Counted from the stretch's first letter, positions 7,530 through 17,050 are shown. The stretch is DNA of 64,000 nucleotides from DATGUN01 sp035301285 (GCA_035301285.1 DATGUN010000007.1:124001-188000); one strand, 5' to 3'. The notes: generated from the letters alone by a model not told the origin. Numbers and translations are program-made.

Positions 7530-8744
7530 ATGGTGAATACGTTGTTGAAGAAGCCATTTATCAAAGGTGAAAAAGTTATTCGACAGATTGAGAAGCACGG
7601 ATTCAAGGCATATTTTGTCGGTGGATGTGTCCGTGATCTAATCATTGGGCGTTCAATAGGAGATATAGACATAGCTACATCTGCCACACCAAAAGAATTA
7701 CAACGTATTTTCCAGTCTGTCATTCCGGTCGGTATAGAACATGGTACAGTAATCGTCAGGTGGGAGAGGGACTCATTTGAGATCACTACCTTTCGCTTGG
7801 ACGATACCTATTCAGATCAGAGACATCCGGATAATGTTCAATTTGTTCAAACGATTGAACAAGATCTAAAACGTCGTGATTTTACCATGAATGCCATTGC
7901 TATGGACATTAACGGTCAGACGACTGATCCATACGGGGGGATGCAGGATATCCAGCGCAAACAAATACGAGCGGTAGGACATGCGTCTGACCGATTTTGG
8001 GAAGACCCGCTTCGTATCGTGCGAGCAGTACGCTTTTCAAGCCAACTCGGATTTTCCATTGAAAAAAACACGTTAAAAGATATGCTGGATGTGAAAAATC
8101 AAATACATAGCCTGGCGGTCGAACGGCTTCTCGTCGAAGTGACCAAATTATTCGCTGGCAACTTTATCAATAAAGGCTTGGCATATCTAGGGGAGGCCGA
8201 CATTTATAATGAATTTCCGGTCTTCAAAAACCACCCTGAAATAAAGGGCGTTTTGCCAAAATATTGGACCCCTTTACAATCATTCGGTGAAGTGATAATG
8301 GTGCTGCATACCCTTTACCCCGTAGTATCTATAGCGGAATGGATAGAGGAATGGAAAGCAAGCAATAAAGTGAAACAGGAAGCACAAACACTAGCACAAG
8401 CATTCCATTATTTTGAATCACACGGTTTAAATGCATGGTTTGCATATATTTTACCAGCATCTTATGTGCACAAATTTATACGTGTGGCACACATGGTGAT
8501 GGATGAGCCTTTTTTGAGGCCTGAAGATATCGAACGATTGCAATGGCGTCTCCCGATTCAATCCAAACGTGATCTGCAATTGAACGGGAGCGATTTACTG
8601 CACCTATTTCCATATCGGAAAAAAGGTGCCTGGATTGGGGAGACGTTGGATAAAATGGAACAGGCGGTTGTGAACGGGGAACTAACTAATTCTAAACATG
8701 AACTGAGGAAGTGGCTATTATGTCATCTACCAGAGGAAAATTAA
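7530..8744 (+). CDS. cca: CCA-adding tRNA nucleotidyltransferase
   Basis: This enzyme adds or repairs the CCA 3' end of tRNAs. The class II nucleotidyltransferase head is visible as FVGGCVRDLIIGR and GDIDIATSA (metal-binding Asp pair). RRDFTMNAIA and the RNA-binding EDPLRIVRAVRF follow. The rest is the helical neck/body/tail. At 404 aa it has the Bacillus length (397). The ribosome site before ATG 7530 is weak (AAGAGAG), and GTG 7533 is an alternative. It lies 11 bp after bshA and overlaps birA by 25 bp, so the genes are an operon. Confidence 0.95.
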   Translation: MVNTLLKKPFIKGEKVIRQIEKHGFKAYFVGGCVRDLIIGRSIGDIDIATSATPKELQRIFQSVIPVGIEHGTVIVRWERDSFEITTFRLDDTYSDQRHPDNVQFVQTIEQDLKRRDFTMNAIAMDINGQTTDPYGGMQDIQRKQIRAVGHASDRFWEDPLRIVRAVRFSSQLGFSIEKNTLKDMLDVKNQIHSLAVERLLVEVTKLFAGNFINKGLAYLGEADIYNEFPVFKNHPEIKGVLPKYWTPLQSFGEVIMVLHTLYPVVSIAEWIEEWKASNKVKQEAQTLAQAFHYFESHGLNAWFAYILPASYVHKFIRVAHMVMDEPFLRPEDIERLQWRLPIQSKRDLQLNGSDLLHLFPYRKKGAWIGETLDKMEQAVVNGELTNSKHELRKWLLCHLPEEN

Positions 8745-9709
8745 TCACCTTATTGAACAATCATTCCAAAGACTTTATTTCTGGTGAAAAACTATCACAT
8801 ATGTTAAACATATCACGTAGTGCCGTTTGGAAACATATGAATGAATTAAAAAAAGATGGATACACCATCGAAGGAGTGCCGCGTTTAGGCTATCGAATCA
8901 TCGATACACCTGATAAAATCAGTGAAAACACCATTACATGGGGTCTGGAAACAACATGGATGGGGAAGACCATTCTGCATAAAGACACAACAGAAACAAC
9001 GCAAAAAGATGCACAAACAGCAGCAAAGGAAGGCGCCCCCCATGGTACCGTCGCCATTGCGAATGCTCAAACAAACGGAAAAGGACGCATGGGGCATCAA
9101 TGGTATTCTTCAAAAGATAAAGGTGTTTGGATGAGTATTCTTTTGCGTCCGAAAATACTGCCGCAACAGGCACCGGCATTGACATTACTCGCAGCAACAG
9201 TCATTGCAGATGTCCTGGCAAAACACATCAGCGAAAAGGTGACCATCAAATGGCCCAATGATATCTTGATCGGTTCAAAAAAAGTGTCCGGTATTTTGAC
9301 GGAAATGCAAGCTGAGCAAGATCAGATCCAGCATGTAGTAATGGGGATAGGCCTAAACGTGAACCAATGCCCACAGGATATGCCGGAAGATATCAAACAT
9401 ATCGCTACATCACTCCGGATAGAAACGGATCATCACTGGGATATCAACCTATTAATCCAAGACATTCTTAGTACATTTGAAAAAAGCTATATGACATTTA
9501 TGGACAATGGATTTACTCCCATTAAACAGAAATGGGAAAGTTATGGCTATCAAATGGGCAAGAAAATAAAAATAAAGACAATCCAAGAAAGCTATGAAGC
9601 CACTTTTTCGGGAATTGATGAAGATGGTGCATTACTTGTTATACATGATGGTGAAGTGAAAAAGCTATATTCAGCCGAAATCGATTGGAACTTGAACAAG
9701 GAAAAATAA
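8720..9709 (+). CDS. birA: Biotin-protein ligase and biotin operon repressor
   Basis: BirA is bifunctional. An N-terminal winged helix (about 1-65) binds DNA, and the central ligase domain makes biotinyl-AMP and transfers biotin to carrier proteins. The ligase signature GKGRMGHQW and KWPNDIL are visible, and an SH3-like C-terminal domain completes 329 aa. I choose ATG 8720, 8 nt after GAGGAAG; GTG 8711 lies inside that ribosome site. Its substrates should include acetyl-CoA carboxylase and the YngHB biotin carrier encoded at about 50 kb in this window. Confidence 0.95.
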   Translation: MSSTRGKLITLLNNHSKDFISGEKLSHMLNISRSAVWKHMNELKKDGYTIEGVPRLGYRIIDTPDKISENTITWGLETTWMGKTILHKDTTETTQKDAQTAAKEGAPHGTVAIANAQTNGKGRMGHQWYSSKDKGVWMSILLRPKILPQQAPALTLLAATVIADVLAKHISEKVTIKWPNDILIGSKKVSGILTEMQAEQDQIQHVVMGIGLNVNQCPQDMPEDIKHIATSLRIETDHHWDINLLIQDILSTFEKSYMTFMDNGFTPIKQKWESYGYQMGKKIKIKTIQESYEATFSGIDEDGALLVIHDGEVKKLYSAEIDWNLNKEK

Positions 9710-9790
9710 GCACGTCATCAGATAGCGATAACCAAAAGAATCATATGTCATCCCTGGCAAAAAAACGTCACGTATAGTATCCTATAATAG

Positions 9791-9992
9791 AATCATTACA
9801 ATACATTCAATCCATGATATTATTCTGTCGTAAGCATTTATATCTGAGGAAGAGTTATACACTTATAATTTATCAGCTATCTTGTTAAGCCTGCACCAGA
9901 AACAGGCTTATCGGATGAAATTCACAACTGGCAGCAGTGTAAGCTATATAGAATGATATAAACTCTTATCAGTGACGTGATAAGAGTTTTTC
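9791..9992 (+). ncRNA. Candidate structured RNA between birA and dinG (unassigned)
   Basis: A 300-bp gap holds a possible start signal (CCTATAATAG, 9778-9787) and ends in a perfect terminator. Between them the sequence can fold into a long rod. The apical stem GTTAAGCCTG/CAGGCTTATC has one mismatch. Below it are ATC/GAT, AATTT/AAATT, TACACT/AGTGTA and TATATC/GATATA, separated by internal loops. The apical loop contains CCAG, which can pair with CTGG about 30 nt later (pseudoknot). AAGAGTT near 9855 can pair with AACTCTT, the left arm of the terminator, so an antiterminator is possible. I match it to no known riboswitch consensus; a 6S-like RNA or a dinG leader remains possible. Confidence 0.42.
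9961..9992 (+). terminator. Terminator just before dinG
   Basis: AACTCTTATC and GATAAGAGTT make a 10-bp stem with an 8-nt loop, followed by TTT. It ends 25 bp before the dinG start, so it either closes the preceding RNA or attenuates dinG. Confidence 0.85.
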
Positions 9993-10016
9993 GCATTAGA
10001 AATGAAAGTCGGTGAA

Positions 10017-12821
10017 ATGATGAATAGATTTGTCGTAATCGATATCGAAACAACCGGTCAAAGTACAAAAGAAGATGATAAGATCATTGAAATCGGAATA
10101 GCCGTTATCGAAAATGGAGTCATTTCTGATACCTTTTCTTCCTTATGTAATCCGGATAGGTATATTCCATCGTTCATTACCAAATTAACCGGAATTACCG
10201 ATGATGATGTCCAGCATGAACCAACATTTGATGACATCGCGCATGACGTAAAGGATCTCATTTCTGATAGTTATATTATCGCACATAATGTCCCATTCGA
10301 TGTTGGCTTTCTCAATCATGCATTCCAGGATGCCGGATATGAAGGCGTGAATAATCCGGTTCTGGATACGGTTGAATTATCGAGAATTCTTTATCCACAG
10401 GCGCCAAGTTATAAATTAGGCCGGTTAAGTTCATATTTAGGTATCGAACATGTTGACCCACACCGTGCATTATCCGATGCACTCATAACAGCGCATGTGT
10501 TTTTGTTGATCCTTCAAAAAATTAAACAATTGCCTTATGAAACAATCACCCACTTGTTGAATCTTGAAAAGGCGTTGACATCAGATTTATCGGAAATCCT
10601 TATGAAAGAGCAAGAAAACCTTGCTTTTTCAGCAACCGATCCGGATGGTATTGATATACTCGGTGGGCTTGCCTTTAAAAAAGTAGACGAATGCAAAATC
10701 GATTCAAACCCGATCGATGTTTCTTTTGGCGATTATTTAGATGCTGTCTATGGACCCGATGGTTCGATGCAAACACAAATGGAGTCCTATGAGGAACGTT
10801 CAGGGCAACGTACGATGTCGGAGGCTGTATATGATAGCTTTGCATCTCGAAAACACGCATTGATCGAGGCTGAAACCGGTACAGGAAAATCACTGGCATA
10901 TCTGCTCCCGGTTGTTCATGAAGCACTTAAAACGGAAAAACGGATTGTTATCAGCACATATACGACCCAATTACAATCCCAGTTATTGGAAGAAGAAATC
11001 CCTCTGACAGCATCACTTATTCCATATCCATTCAAAGTGGCTTTATTAAAAGGGAAGAGGCATTATATCAGTTTGGAGAAATTGGCATATGAATTAAACC
11101 AAACAAATGAAAACAATTATGATTTTACTTTAACCAAAGCCATGCTACTTGTATGGATAACTGAAACAACGACAGGAGATATAGATGAGATCCAACTTCC
11201 GTCAGGGGGATATACTTTCTTCAACCGTATTTCCACAGAAGCCGAGAATAAGGTAAACCCTGCTTCAACATGGTTTACGAAGTCTTATTATCAAAAAGCG
11301 AAACGAAGAGCGCAACAGGCAGATATCATCATTACAAATCATGCCTTGCTTTGTGCCGATATATTCAATGATTACCAATTTATACCGACATATTCGAAAG
11401 CTGTTGTCGACGAGGCTCACCATTTGGAGGAAACCGCATCAAAACATTATGGATTGAAATTGAATGACATCAACATGCAATATACATTAAACAATATTGG
11501 GCTGATCGATGAGCATAATGGTATTGGCAAGCTTATCGACAATAATGATTTTCATTTGGACCCTAGCTATATCGATCAATGGAATACATCATTTTCACAA
11601 ACAAAACATGAAATCGATGACTTATTTCAAACGTTATCCCAGTATGTCATCAACCAGCATTCTGCACAAAAAGGATTAAGTGACATCGGGCGAATCCAAT
11701 ACCGCTTCGAACGGATAAATGATGGGGATAAACAGTGGGAAACGATTATTGATATGGCAACCAGGCTTGGTTTTTGTCTAAAGGAACTGATTCAATTCTT
11801 ATCGTCGATTAAAAATGATATCGAAACCAAAGGTATATGGGATAGACATGACAGTGATCAATTACAAGGGTATATTGACACGTTGCAAACATATGTCGAT
11901 GAAATAGAGGAAATGTTCCTGAAGCCGACAGAGCCGACTGTTGTAAAATGGATTGAAATTGATACGAACCGAACGAAACAGGGTGTCTTTTTATATTTGG
12001 AACCGACTGATATTTCCAATCACCTTACAGAAGATTTTTTCGAACAAAAAGAAAGTATCGTTTTGACAAGTGCTACACTTACAATGCGGCAATCATTTTC
12101 ATTCATCCAAAAACGGTTAGGGATACCCGAAGATAATGTGGCAACTTATAAAATCGACTCACCCTTTTCATATTCCGATCAAGTTCAGCTAATGGTTCCG
12201 AATGATTTTCCAGCTGTAAACAAAGGAAATCCGGATGACTATATAAATGCAACGTGTGAATCCATATTATCATTGGCAGACATTACTAAGGGGCGAATGC
12301 TTGTCTTATTTACATCCTACGATATGTTGAAGAAATCATATCGCCTTCTAAAAGAAATGCTTGATACCGAAACTTACTCTCTGATTGCCCAGGGGATTTC
12401 CAGCGGTAGCCGACTTCGCTTGAAGAAAAACTTCCAAACATTCGATCAGGCTATCTTGCTAGGCACGAGCTCTTTTTGGGAAGGAGTGGATATTCCAGGT
12501 GAAGATTTATCGAGTCTTGTGATTGTCCGCCTGCCGTTTCAGCCTCCCAATCATCCTGTGTATGAAGCCCGAAGCACGCTCATGAAAGAGAATGGACAAA
12601 ATGCATTTTTCGAATTGGCCTTGCCAAATGCCGTCATTCGATTTAAACAAGGTTTTGGACGCCTTATCCGATCATCCAGCGATCGGGGTATTGTATTTGT
12701 ATGTGATGGACGTATCGTCAAATCACGTTACGGCAAGTTTTTCACGGAATCCATTCCAGATGTCCATATCGACATCGACAATACAACAGAACTGATGAAA
12801 AAAGCGAAAAAATGGTTTTAA
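10017..12821 (+). CDS. dinG: DinG-type 3'-5' exonuclease/helicase-like protein
   Basis: About 934 aa. It has an N-terminal DnaQ-like exonuclease domain (residues about 4-165; VVIDIETTG holds the first DEDD acidic pair, HNVPFD the second, HRALSDA the last). This is fused to an XPD/DinG superfamily 2 ATPase. Walker A is EAETGTGKS (about 285), and the DEAH box is VVDEAHHLE (about 464). The C-terminal motif VI is near QGFGRLIRSSSD. The [4Fe-4S] cysteines of Gram-negative DinG are not seen, as is usual in Firmicutes. The start is placed at ATG 10017, or 10020, behind GGTG; ATG 10002 would add five residues. In B. subtilis the protein acts mainly as a nuclease. Confidence 0.92.
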   Translation: MMNRFVVIDIETTGQSTKEDDKIIEIGIAVIENGVISDTFSSLCNPDRYIPSFITKLTGITDDDVQHEPTFDDIAHDVKDLISDSYIIAHNVPFDVGFLNHAFQDAGYEGVNNPVLDTVELSRILYPQAPSYKLGRLSSYLGIEHVDPHRALSDALITAHVFLLILQKIKQLPYETITHLLNLEKALTSDLSEILMKEQENLAFSATDPDGIDILGGLAFKKVDECKIDSNPIDVSFGDYLDAVYGPDGSMQTQMESYEERSGQRTMSEAVYDSFASRKHALIEAETGTGKSLAYLLPVVHEALKTEKRIVISTYTTQLQSQLLEEEIPLTASLIPYPFKVALLKGKRHYISLEKLAYELNQTNENNYDFTLTKAMLLVWITETTTGDIDEIQLPSGGYTFFNRISTEAENKVNPASTWFTKSYYQKAKRRAQQADIIITNHALLCADIFNDYQFIPTYSKAVVDEAHHLEETASKHYGLKLNDINMQYTLNNIGLIDEHNGIGKLIDNNDFHLDPSYIDQWNTSFSQTKHEIDDLFQTLSQYVINQHSAQKGLSDIGRIQYRFERINDGDKQWETIIDMATRLGFCLKELIQFLSSIKNDIETKGIWDRHDSDQLQGYIDTLQTYVDEIEEMFLKPTEPTVVKWIEIDTNRTKQGVFLYLEPTDISNHLTEDFFEQKESIVLTSATLTMRQSFSFIQKRLGIPEDNVATYKIDSPFSYSDQVQLMVPNDFPAVNKGNPDDYINATCESILSLADITKGRMLVLFTSYDMLKKSYRLLKEMLDTETYSLIAQGISSGSRLRLKKNFQTFDQAILLGTSSFWEGVDIPGEDLSSLVIVRLPFQPPNHPVYEARSTLMKENGQNAFFELALPNAVIRFKQGFGRLIRSSSDRGIVFVCDGRIVKSRYGKFFTESIPDVHIDIDNTTELMKKAKKWF

Positions 12822-12954
12822 TAGATCAGTCTTTCAACAGATAAAACGATACTTTAATCTATTAGGGTCTTACTGCCAGTTAACAAGGGATAAATGGTAT
12901 AATGGAAAAAGAGTGCATTTCGTTTCGGAAAATCAACAAAAATTGAATGATGCT

Positions 12955-12963
12955 TGTTATAAT
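12955..12963 (+). promoter_or_regulatory. Extended -10 promoter before ypmB
   Basis: TGTTATAAT is a perfect extended -10, about 80 bp before ypmB. A second one, TGGTATAAT, lies at 12895-12903. Neither has a good -35 hexamer. They would drive ypmB-aspB-asnS. Confidence 0.4.
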
Positions 12964-13042
12964 ATAAATTGTCATCATTTTAAGCACAATTGCTTATTGC
13001 GCTTTTAGCTGCTTCTTGGCAATAAAAGAAATTGGTAAAGGG

Positions 13043-13570
13043 ATGATTCTTATCGACACACCAAAAAAACCGTGGCTTAAAATATCACTCATTATATTTT
13101 TCCTTATAATTGGTGCCATCATCACATACGGAATAATCATCTATAACAACCTTATGGAACAAAAAGAATCTGGTTATGCACAAAGTGAAAAAGAGGTTCT
13201 GGCCGAGACATCATTGAAAAAAATTGATGCGAAATATAAATACTATGGCGAAGAAAATTATCACATCTTTTTCGGAACCACGGAAGATAAACAGAAACAG
13301 GTTGTTTTTTATCCATTGGATGATGGGGAAGACCATGATATAACGACATTGGATCAATCGGACATCTTAACAGAGGAAGATATAAAGCAAGAATGGAAAA
13401 AAGACTGCCAATCATGTACACTAATGAAAGTCAGACCTGCAATGGATGAGGAAACACCTTTATGGGAACTGACATATAAGGATGAAGATGAGCGACTGAT
13501 GCTCACCTATTTTTCCATTGAAGATGGATCCGATTACGAGACATACCGTTTCAATCAAATGTTTAAATAG
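13043..13570 (+). CDS. ypmB: YpmB/TseB-like membrane-anchored protein
   Basis: A protein of about 175 aa with an N-terminal transmembrane anchor (LKISLIIFFLIIGAIITYG) and an extracellular PepSY-like/DUF5590 domain. It is assigned by position between dinG and aspB as in B. subtilis, where the product is linked to cell wall elongation control (TseB). The start is uncertain. ATG 13043 has no ribosome site at the right distance. AAAGGGATGA (13038-13047) instead sits 5 nt before an ATC codon (13052). A TTG at 13016 would give 184 aa but also lacks a ribosome site. aspB follows 10 bp downstream. Confidence 0.78.
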   Translation: MILIDTPKKPWLKISLIIFFLIIGAIITYGIIIYNNLMEQKESGYAQSEKEVLAETSLKKIDAKYKYYGEENYHIFFGTTEDKQKQVVFYPLDDGEDHDITTLDQSDILTEEDIKQEWKKDCQSCTLMKVRPAMDEETPLWELTYKDEDERLMLTYFSIEDGSDYETYRFNQMFK

Positions 13571-13580
13571 GAGTGAAAAA

Positions 13581-14765
13581 ATGGAATTAGCTAATCGTGT
13601 AAAAACATTGACACCATCGACGACACTCGCCATTACCGCTAAAGCAAATTCTCTCAGACAACAAGGTTATGATGTATTGAGTCTCGGTGCTGGGGAGCCT
13701 GATTTCAATACACCTCAATTTATATTGGATGCAGCGGACAAGGCAATGCGTGATGGTAAAACAAAATACACGCCAACGGGTGGTATCCCAGAACTGAAAG
13801 AAGCTATCTCTGAGAAGTTCCGGCGCGATCATGATCTACACTACTCAAAAGAGGAAATCATTGTCACAACAGGAGCCAAACATGCATTATACACATTGTT
13901 CCAGGTCTTATTGAATGAGGAAGAGGAAGTCATTGTCCCAAGCCCGTATTGGGTCAGTTATCCAGAACAAATTAAACTTGCCGGCGGAAAACCGGTATTC
14001 ACGACCTCGAATGAAGAGGATGCATTTAAGTTGACGCCTGAAGCTTTGGAAGATGCCATCACTGACAAAACAAAGGCACTTATCATCAATTCGCCGAGCA
14101 ACCCGACAGGCATGATGTATACCAAGGAAGAACTCAAACAACTGGGCGATATATGTCTTAAGCATGACCTTTATGTCATTTCCGATGAAATATATGAAAA
14201 ACTGATTTATACAGATGATGTCCATGTATCGATGGCCCAGATTTCGGAAGCCATGAAACAACGTACCATCATTGTCAATGGTGTTTCAAAATCACATGCC
14301 ATGACAGGTTGGCGGATCGGCTATGCGGCAGGGGATAGTACCATTATAAAGGCAATGACCAACCTGGCATCACATGCAACATCCAATCCCGCTTCCATTT
14401 CGCAATTTGCAGCTCTCAGCGCATATACAAGCGAATTCGATCCAACAGTTGAAATGCGCCATACATTCAATGAAAGACGAGAAGCGTTATATGAAATGTT
14501 ACAAACAATTCCCGGCGTGTCATGCATCAAACCAAAAGGAGCATTCTACCTGTTCCCGAACGTGGAAGAAGCACGGAAACAAGGCGGATTTTCCAATGTT
14601 GACGAATGGGTCAAAGCATTGTTGGATGAAGAAAAAGTCGCATTGATACCCGGCTCGGGATTTGGCTCACCTGAAAATGTACGCCTATCCTATGCAACTT
14701 CTATGGACACATTGGAAAAAGCAGCCGAACGCATTCACAGATTTGTCTTATCACATCAATCATAG
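13581..14765 (+). CDS. aspB: Aspartate aminotransferase (class I PLP-dependent)
   Basis: AspB interconverts aspartate and oxaloacetate with 2-oxoglutarate/glutamate. The 394-aa protein shows the class I fold: SLGAGEPDFNTP near the N-terminus, the NSPSNPTG motif (PLP pyridine binding), and the Schiff-base lysine in SKSHAMTGWRIGYA. The conserved Arg for the substrate carboxylate is near VRLSYA. The start is ATG 13581 behind AATAGGAGTG; an upstream frame overlaps ypmB and is not used. Location before asnS suggests supply of aspartate for asparaginyl-tRNA formation, as in B. subtilis. Confidence 0.95.
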   Translation: MELANRVKTLTPSTTLAITAKANSLRQQGYDVLSLGAGEPDFNTPQFILDAADKAMRDGKTKYTPTGGIPELKEAISEKFRRDHDLHYSKEEIIVTTGAKHALYTLFQVLLNEEEEVIVPSPYWVSYPEQIKLAGGKPVFTTSNEEDAFKLTPEALEDAITDKTKALIINSPSNPTGMMYTKEELKQLGDICLKHDLYVISDEIYEKLIYTDDVHVSMAQISEAMKQRTIIVNGVSKSHAMTGWRIGYAAGDSTIIKAMTNLASHATSNPASISQFAALSAYTSEFDPTVEMRHTFNERREALYEMLQTIPGVSCIKPKGAFYLFPNVEEARKQGGFSNVDEWVKALLDEEKVALIPGSGFGSPENVRLSYATSMDTLEKAAERIHRFVLSHQS

Positions 14766-14784
14766 TATTTGGAGGGAACATGTT

Positions 14785-16077
14785 TTGAAAACAACTATTG
14801 CAAAACTAGCTGAACACGAAAACGAAGAAGTAACAATCGGGGCATGGCTTACAAATAAACGCTCCAGCGGAAAAATCGCTTTTCTGCAACTGCGGGATGG
14901 ATCTGGATTTGTCCAAGCCGTCGTCAGCAAAAATGATGTTGCTGAAGATGTTTTTCAACTCGCCAAAAATATGAACCAAGAGTCCTCGATGTACATAACC
15001 GGTACGGTGGCCAAAGATACCCGGAGCCAGCTTGGTTATGAACTGCATGTCACAACAATCGAATTGATTCATGAGGCTTCCGAATATCCGATTACACCAA
15101 AAGAACATGGAACAGAATTCCTAATGGATCACAGACATTTATGGCTACGCTCCAAACGCCAACATGCGATCATGAAAATCCGAAATGAAATCATCCGTTC
15201 CACATATGAATTCTTCAACGAACATGACTATGTGAAAATCGATCCTCCCATCTTGACCGGATCGTCTGCTGAAGGAACGACTGAATTGTTCCACACACAA
15301 TATTTCGATGAAGAAGCATACCTTTCACAAAGTGGTCAATTATATCTGGAAGCAGCCGCTATGGCATTTGGTAAAGTGTTTTCGTTCGGCCCGACATTCC
15401 GTGCAGAAAAGTCCAAAACTCGCAGACACTTAATTGAATTTTGGATGATTGAACCGGAAATGGCTTTTGTTGAACATGATGAGAGTCTGGAAATACAGGA
15501 ACAATATGTCACACACGTTGCCCAATCCGTATTGAAAAACTGTTCAATGGAACTGGATACATTAGAGCGTGACAAATCCAAACTGGAGGCGATTCAGGCA
15601 CCATTCCCACGTATAACATACGATGATGCGGTTGATGACCTGAAGAAGATGGGATTTACGGATATCGAATGGGGGGATGACTTCGGAGCCCCGCACGAAA
15701 CTGCCATTGCCGAAAAGTATAACAAACCGGTTTTCATCGTCAACTATCCAAAAGATATCAAAGCATTCTATATGAAACCACACCCTGACCAACCGGAAGT
15801 TGTACTATGTGCCGACATGATTGCACCGGAAGGGTATGGTGAAATCATCGGTGGTTCACAACGTATCGATGACCTGAAATTAATGGAAGAACGATATGAG
15901 GAATTTGGACTTACCGGTGAAGCCTATAAATGGTATCTTGAACTTTGTAAATACGGAAGTGTGCCTCATTCAGGCTTTGGACTTGGCCTGGAGAGAACTG
16001 TTGCATGGTTATCAGGTGTGGAACATGTCCGGGAAACCATACCATTTCCAAGACTGTTGAACCGTCTGTATCCATGA
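14785..16077 (+). CDS. asnS: Asparaginyl-tRNA synthetase
   Basis: AsnS charges tRNA-Asn. The 430-aa product, equal in length to B. subtilis AsnS, has an N-terminal OB anticodon-binding domain (about 1-110; WLTNKRSSGKIAFLQLRDG) and a class II catalytic core. Motif 2 is FRAEKSKTRRHLIEFWMIE, and motif 3 is GFGLGLERTVAWLSG. Translation starts at TTG 14785, 8 nt after GGAGGG; longer frames would overlap aspB. An inverted-repeat element follows before dnaD. Confidence 0.96.
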   Translation: MKTTIAKLAEHENEEVTIGAWLTNKRSSGKIAFLQLRDGSGFVQAVVSKNDVAEDVFQLAKNMNQESSMYITGTVAKDTRSQLGYELHVTTIELIHEASEYPITPKEHGTEFLMDHRHLWLRSKRQHAIMKIRNEIIRSTYEFFNEHDYVKIDPPILTGSSAEGTTELFHTQYFDEEAYLSQSGQLYLEAAAMAFGKVFSFGPTFRAEKSKTRRHLIEFWMIEPEMAFVEHDESLEIQEQYVTHVAQSVLKNCSMELDTLERDKSKLEAIQAPFPRITYDDAVDDLKKMGFTDIEWGDDFGAPHETAIAEKYNKPVFIVNYPKDIKAFYMKPHPDQPEVVLCADMIAPEGYGEIIGGSQRIDDLKLMEERYEEFGLTGEAYKWYLELCKYGSVPHSGFGLGLERTVAWLSGVEHVRETIPFPRLLNRLYP

Positions 16078-16122
16078 TCATGATATAAACGCGGGCATCA
16101 CTATCTATAGGACGTTTGTTTG

Positions 16123-16317
16123 AAGAGGCTTGGACAAAACAATCGTGTTCTATTACAAAAACGAACAGAATGACTGTCAAGTTACAAATATGTGGAAAAG
16201 CTTTTTGAAAAGGATGATTTCCTTTCATCATCAGACCACAATGTAGCCTTACTTATTCATAGGTCCGGGACAGCATACTTCTTTTTGTGTAGGATATATT
16301 TTTGTTCCGGCCTCTTT
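16123..16317. repeat. Intergenic element with terminal inverted repeats (AGAGGCTTGGACAAAA type)
   Basis: AAGAGGCTTGGACAAAAC (16123-16140) is the near inverse of TTTTTGTTCCGGCCTCTTT (16299-16317): the arms pair with about two mismatches. A further TCCGGGACA sits inside at 16264. From memory, elements with ends like AGAGGCTGGGACAAAA are scattered between genes in many Bacillaceae and relatives; this looks like a worn copy. It fills the 280-bp asnS-dnaD gap and holds no gene. Confidence 0.5.
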
Positions 16318-16359
16318 ATACCGTCTATCCATTCTATACTTGAAGTGAGGTGTACTCAG

Positions 16360-17046
16360 ATGTCCAGTTCATTTTCATATCAACAGCTGCTTAAACAGCA
16401 AATGTCGATTCCAAACACGTTATTGACGGAATATAAATCACTTGGATTGAACGAAACAGAAGTCATGATGATATTACAGATTCACCGCTACCTGTTATCG
16501 GGCAATGATTTTCCGACTCCGGACGAATTGGCATCATTTTTGACCATCGACGAAAAGGAATGTGCCAATATCCTACGACGACTTATCCAAAAAGGATTCT
16601 TGACGATAGAACAGTCCCAAAATGAAAAACATCAGCTAAGCGAAGCATATAACCTTGATCCGCTTTGGGATAAAATGATTGCTCCACAACCTGACAACGA
16701 AGAAACCATGCCTGAGGGAACATTGTTTGTACTATTTGAACAAGAATTCGGCCGGCCGTTATCACCCTTTGAAATTGAGACGATCAATGCATGGCTTGAT
16801 GAAGATGAAATCATCCCATCTTTGATTAAAGCAGCCCTTCGGGAATCCGTGTTGATGGGTAAACTTAATTTTAAATATATGGATCGTATTTTGCGTGATT
16901 GGAAACAAAAAGGTATCCATACAGTGGAAGAAGCAAGGGAGCATAGTAAAGCATTCCGTCAAAAACAAGTGACACATTCACCAGAAGAATCAAAAGAAAA
17001 GAGGGATACATCCTTTTATTACAATTGGTTGGAGGGAGAAGACTAA
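16360..17046 (+). CDS. dnaD: DNA replication initiation/restart protein DnaD
   Basis: DnaD acts with DnaB and DnaI to load the replicative helicase at oriC and at restart sites. The 228-aa product (B. subtilis 232) has the N-terminal winged-helix oligomerisation domain (about 1-105) and the C-terminal DnaB_2/DnaD domain, including FEQEFGRPLSPFEIE and the YMDRILRDWKQKGI signature. ATG 16360 follows GAGGTG by 6 nt. A longer frame reaching into the inverted-repeat element upstream has no ribosome site and is rejected. nth begins 4 bp after it. Confidence 0.94.
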   Translation: MSSSFSYQQLLKQQMSIPNTLLTEYKSLGLNETEVMMILQIHRYLLSGNDFPTPDELASFLTIDEKECANILRRLIQKGFLTIEQSQNEKHQLSEAYNLDPLWDKMIAPQPDNEETMPEGTLFVLFEQEFGRPLSPFEIETINAWLDEDEIIPSLIKAALRESVLMGKLNFKYMDRILRDWKQKGIHTVEEAREHSKAFRQKQVTHSPEESKEKRDTSFYYNWLEGED

Positions 17047-17050
17047 TTTC

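Noticed and set aside
9861..9940. SAM, T-box, glycine or ZTP riboswitch before dinG
   Set aside because: None of the conserved strings of these classes is present; left as unassigned RNA.
14662..14784. N-terminal extension of AsnS
   Set aside because: It overlaps aspB; TTG 14785 has a proper ribosome site and gives the standard 430-aa length.
16192..16359. N-terminal extension of DnaD by 56 residues
   Set aside because: No ribosome site, no family similarity, and the region is an inverted-repeat element; ATG 16360 has a good site.
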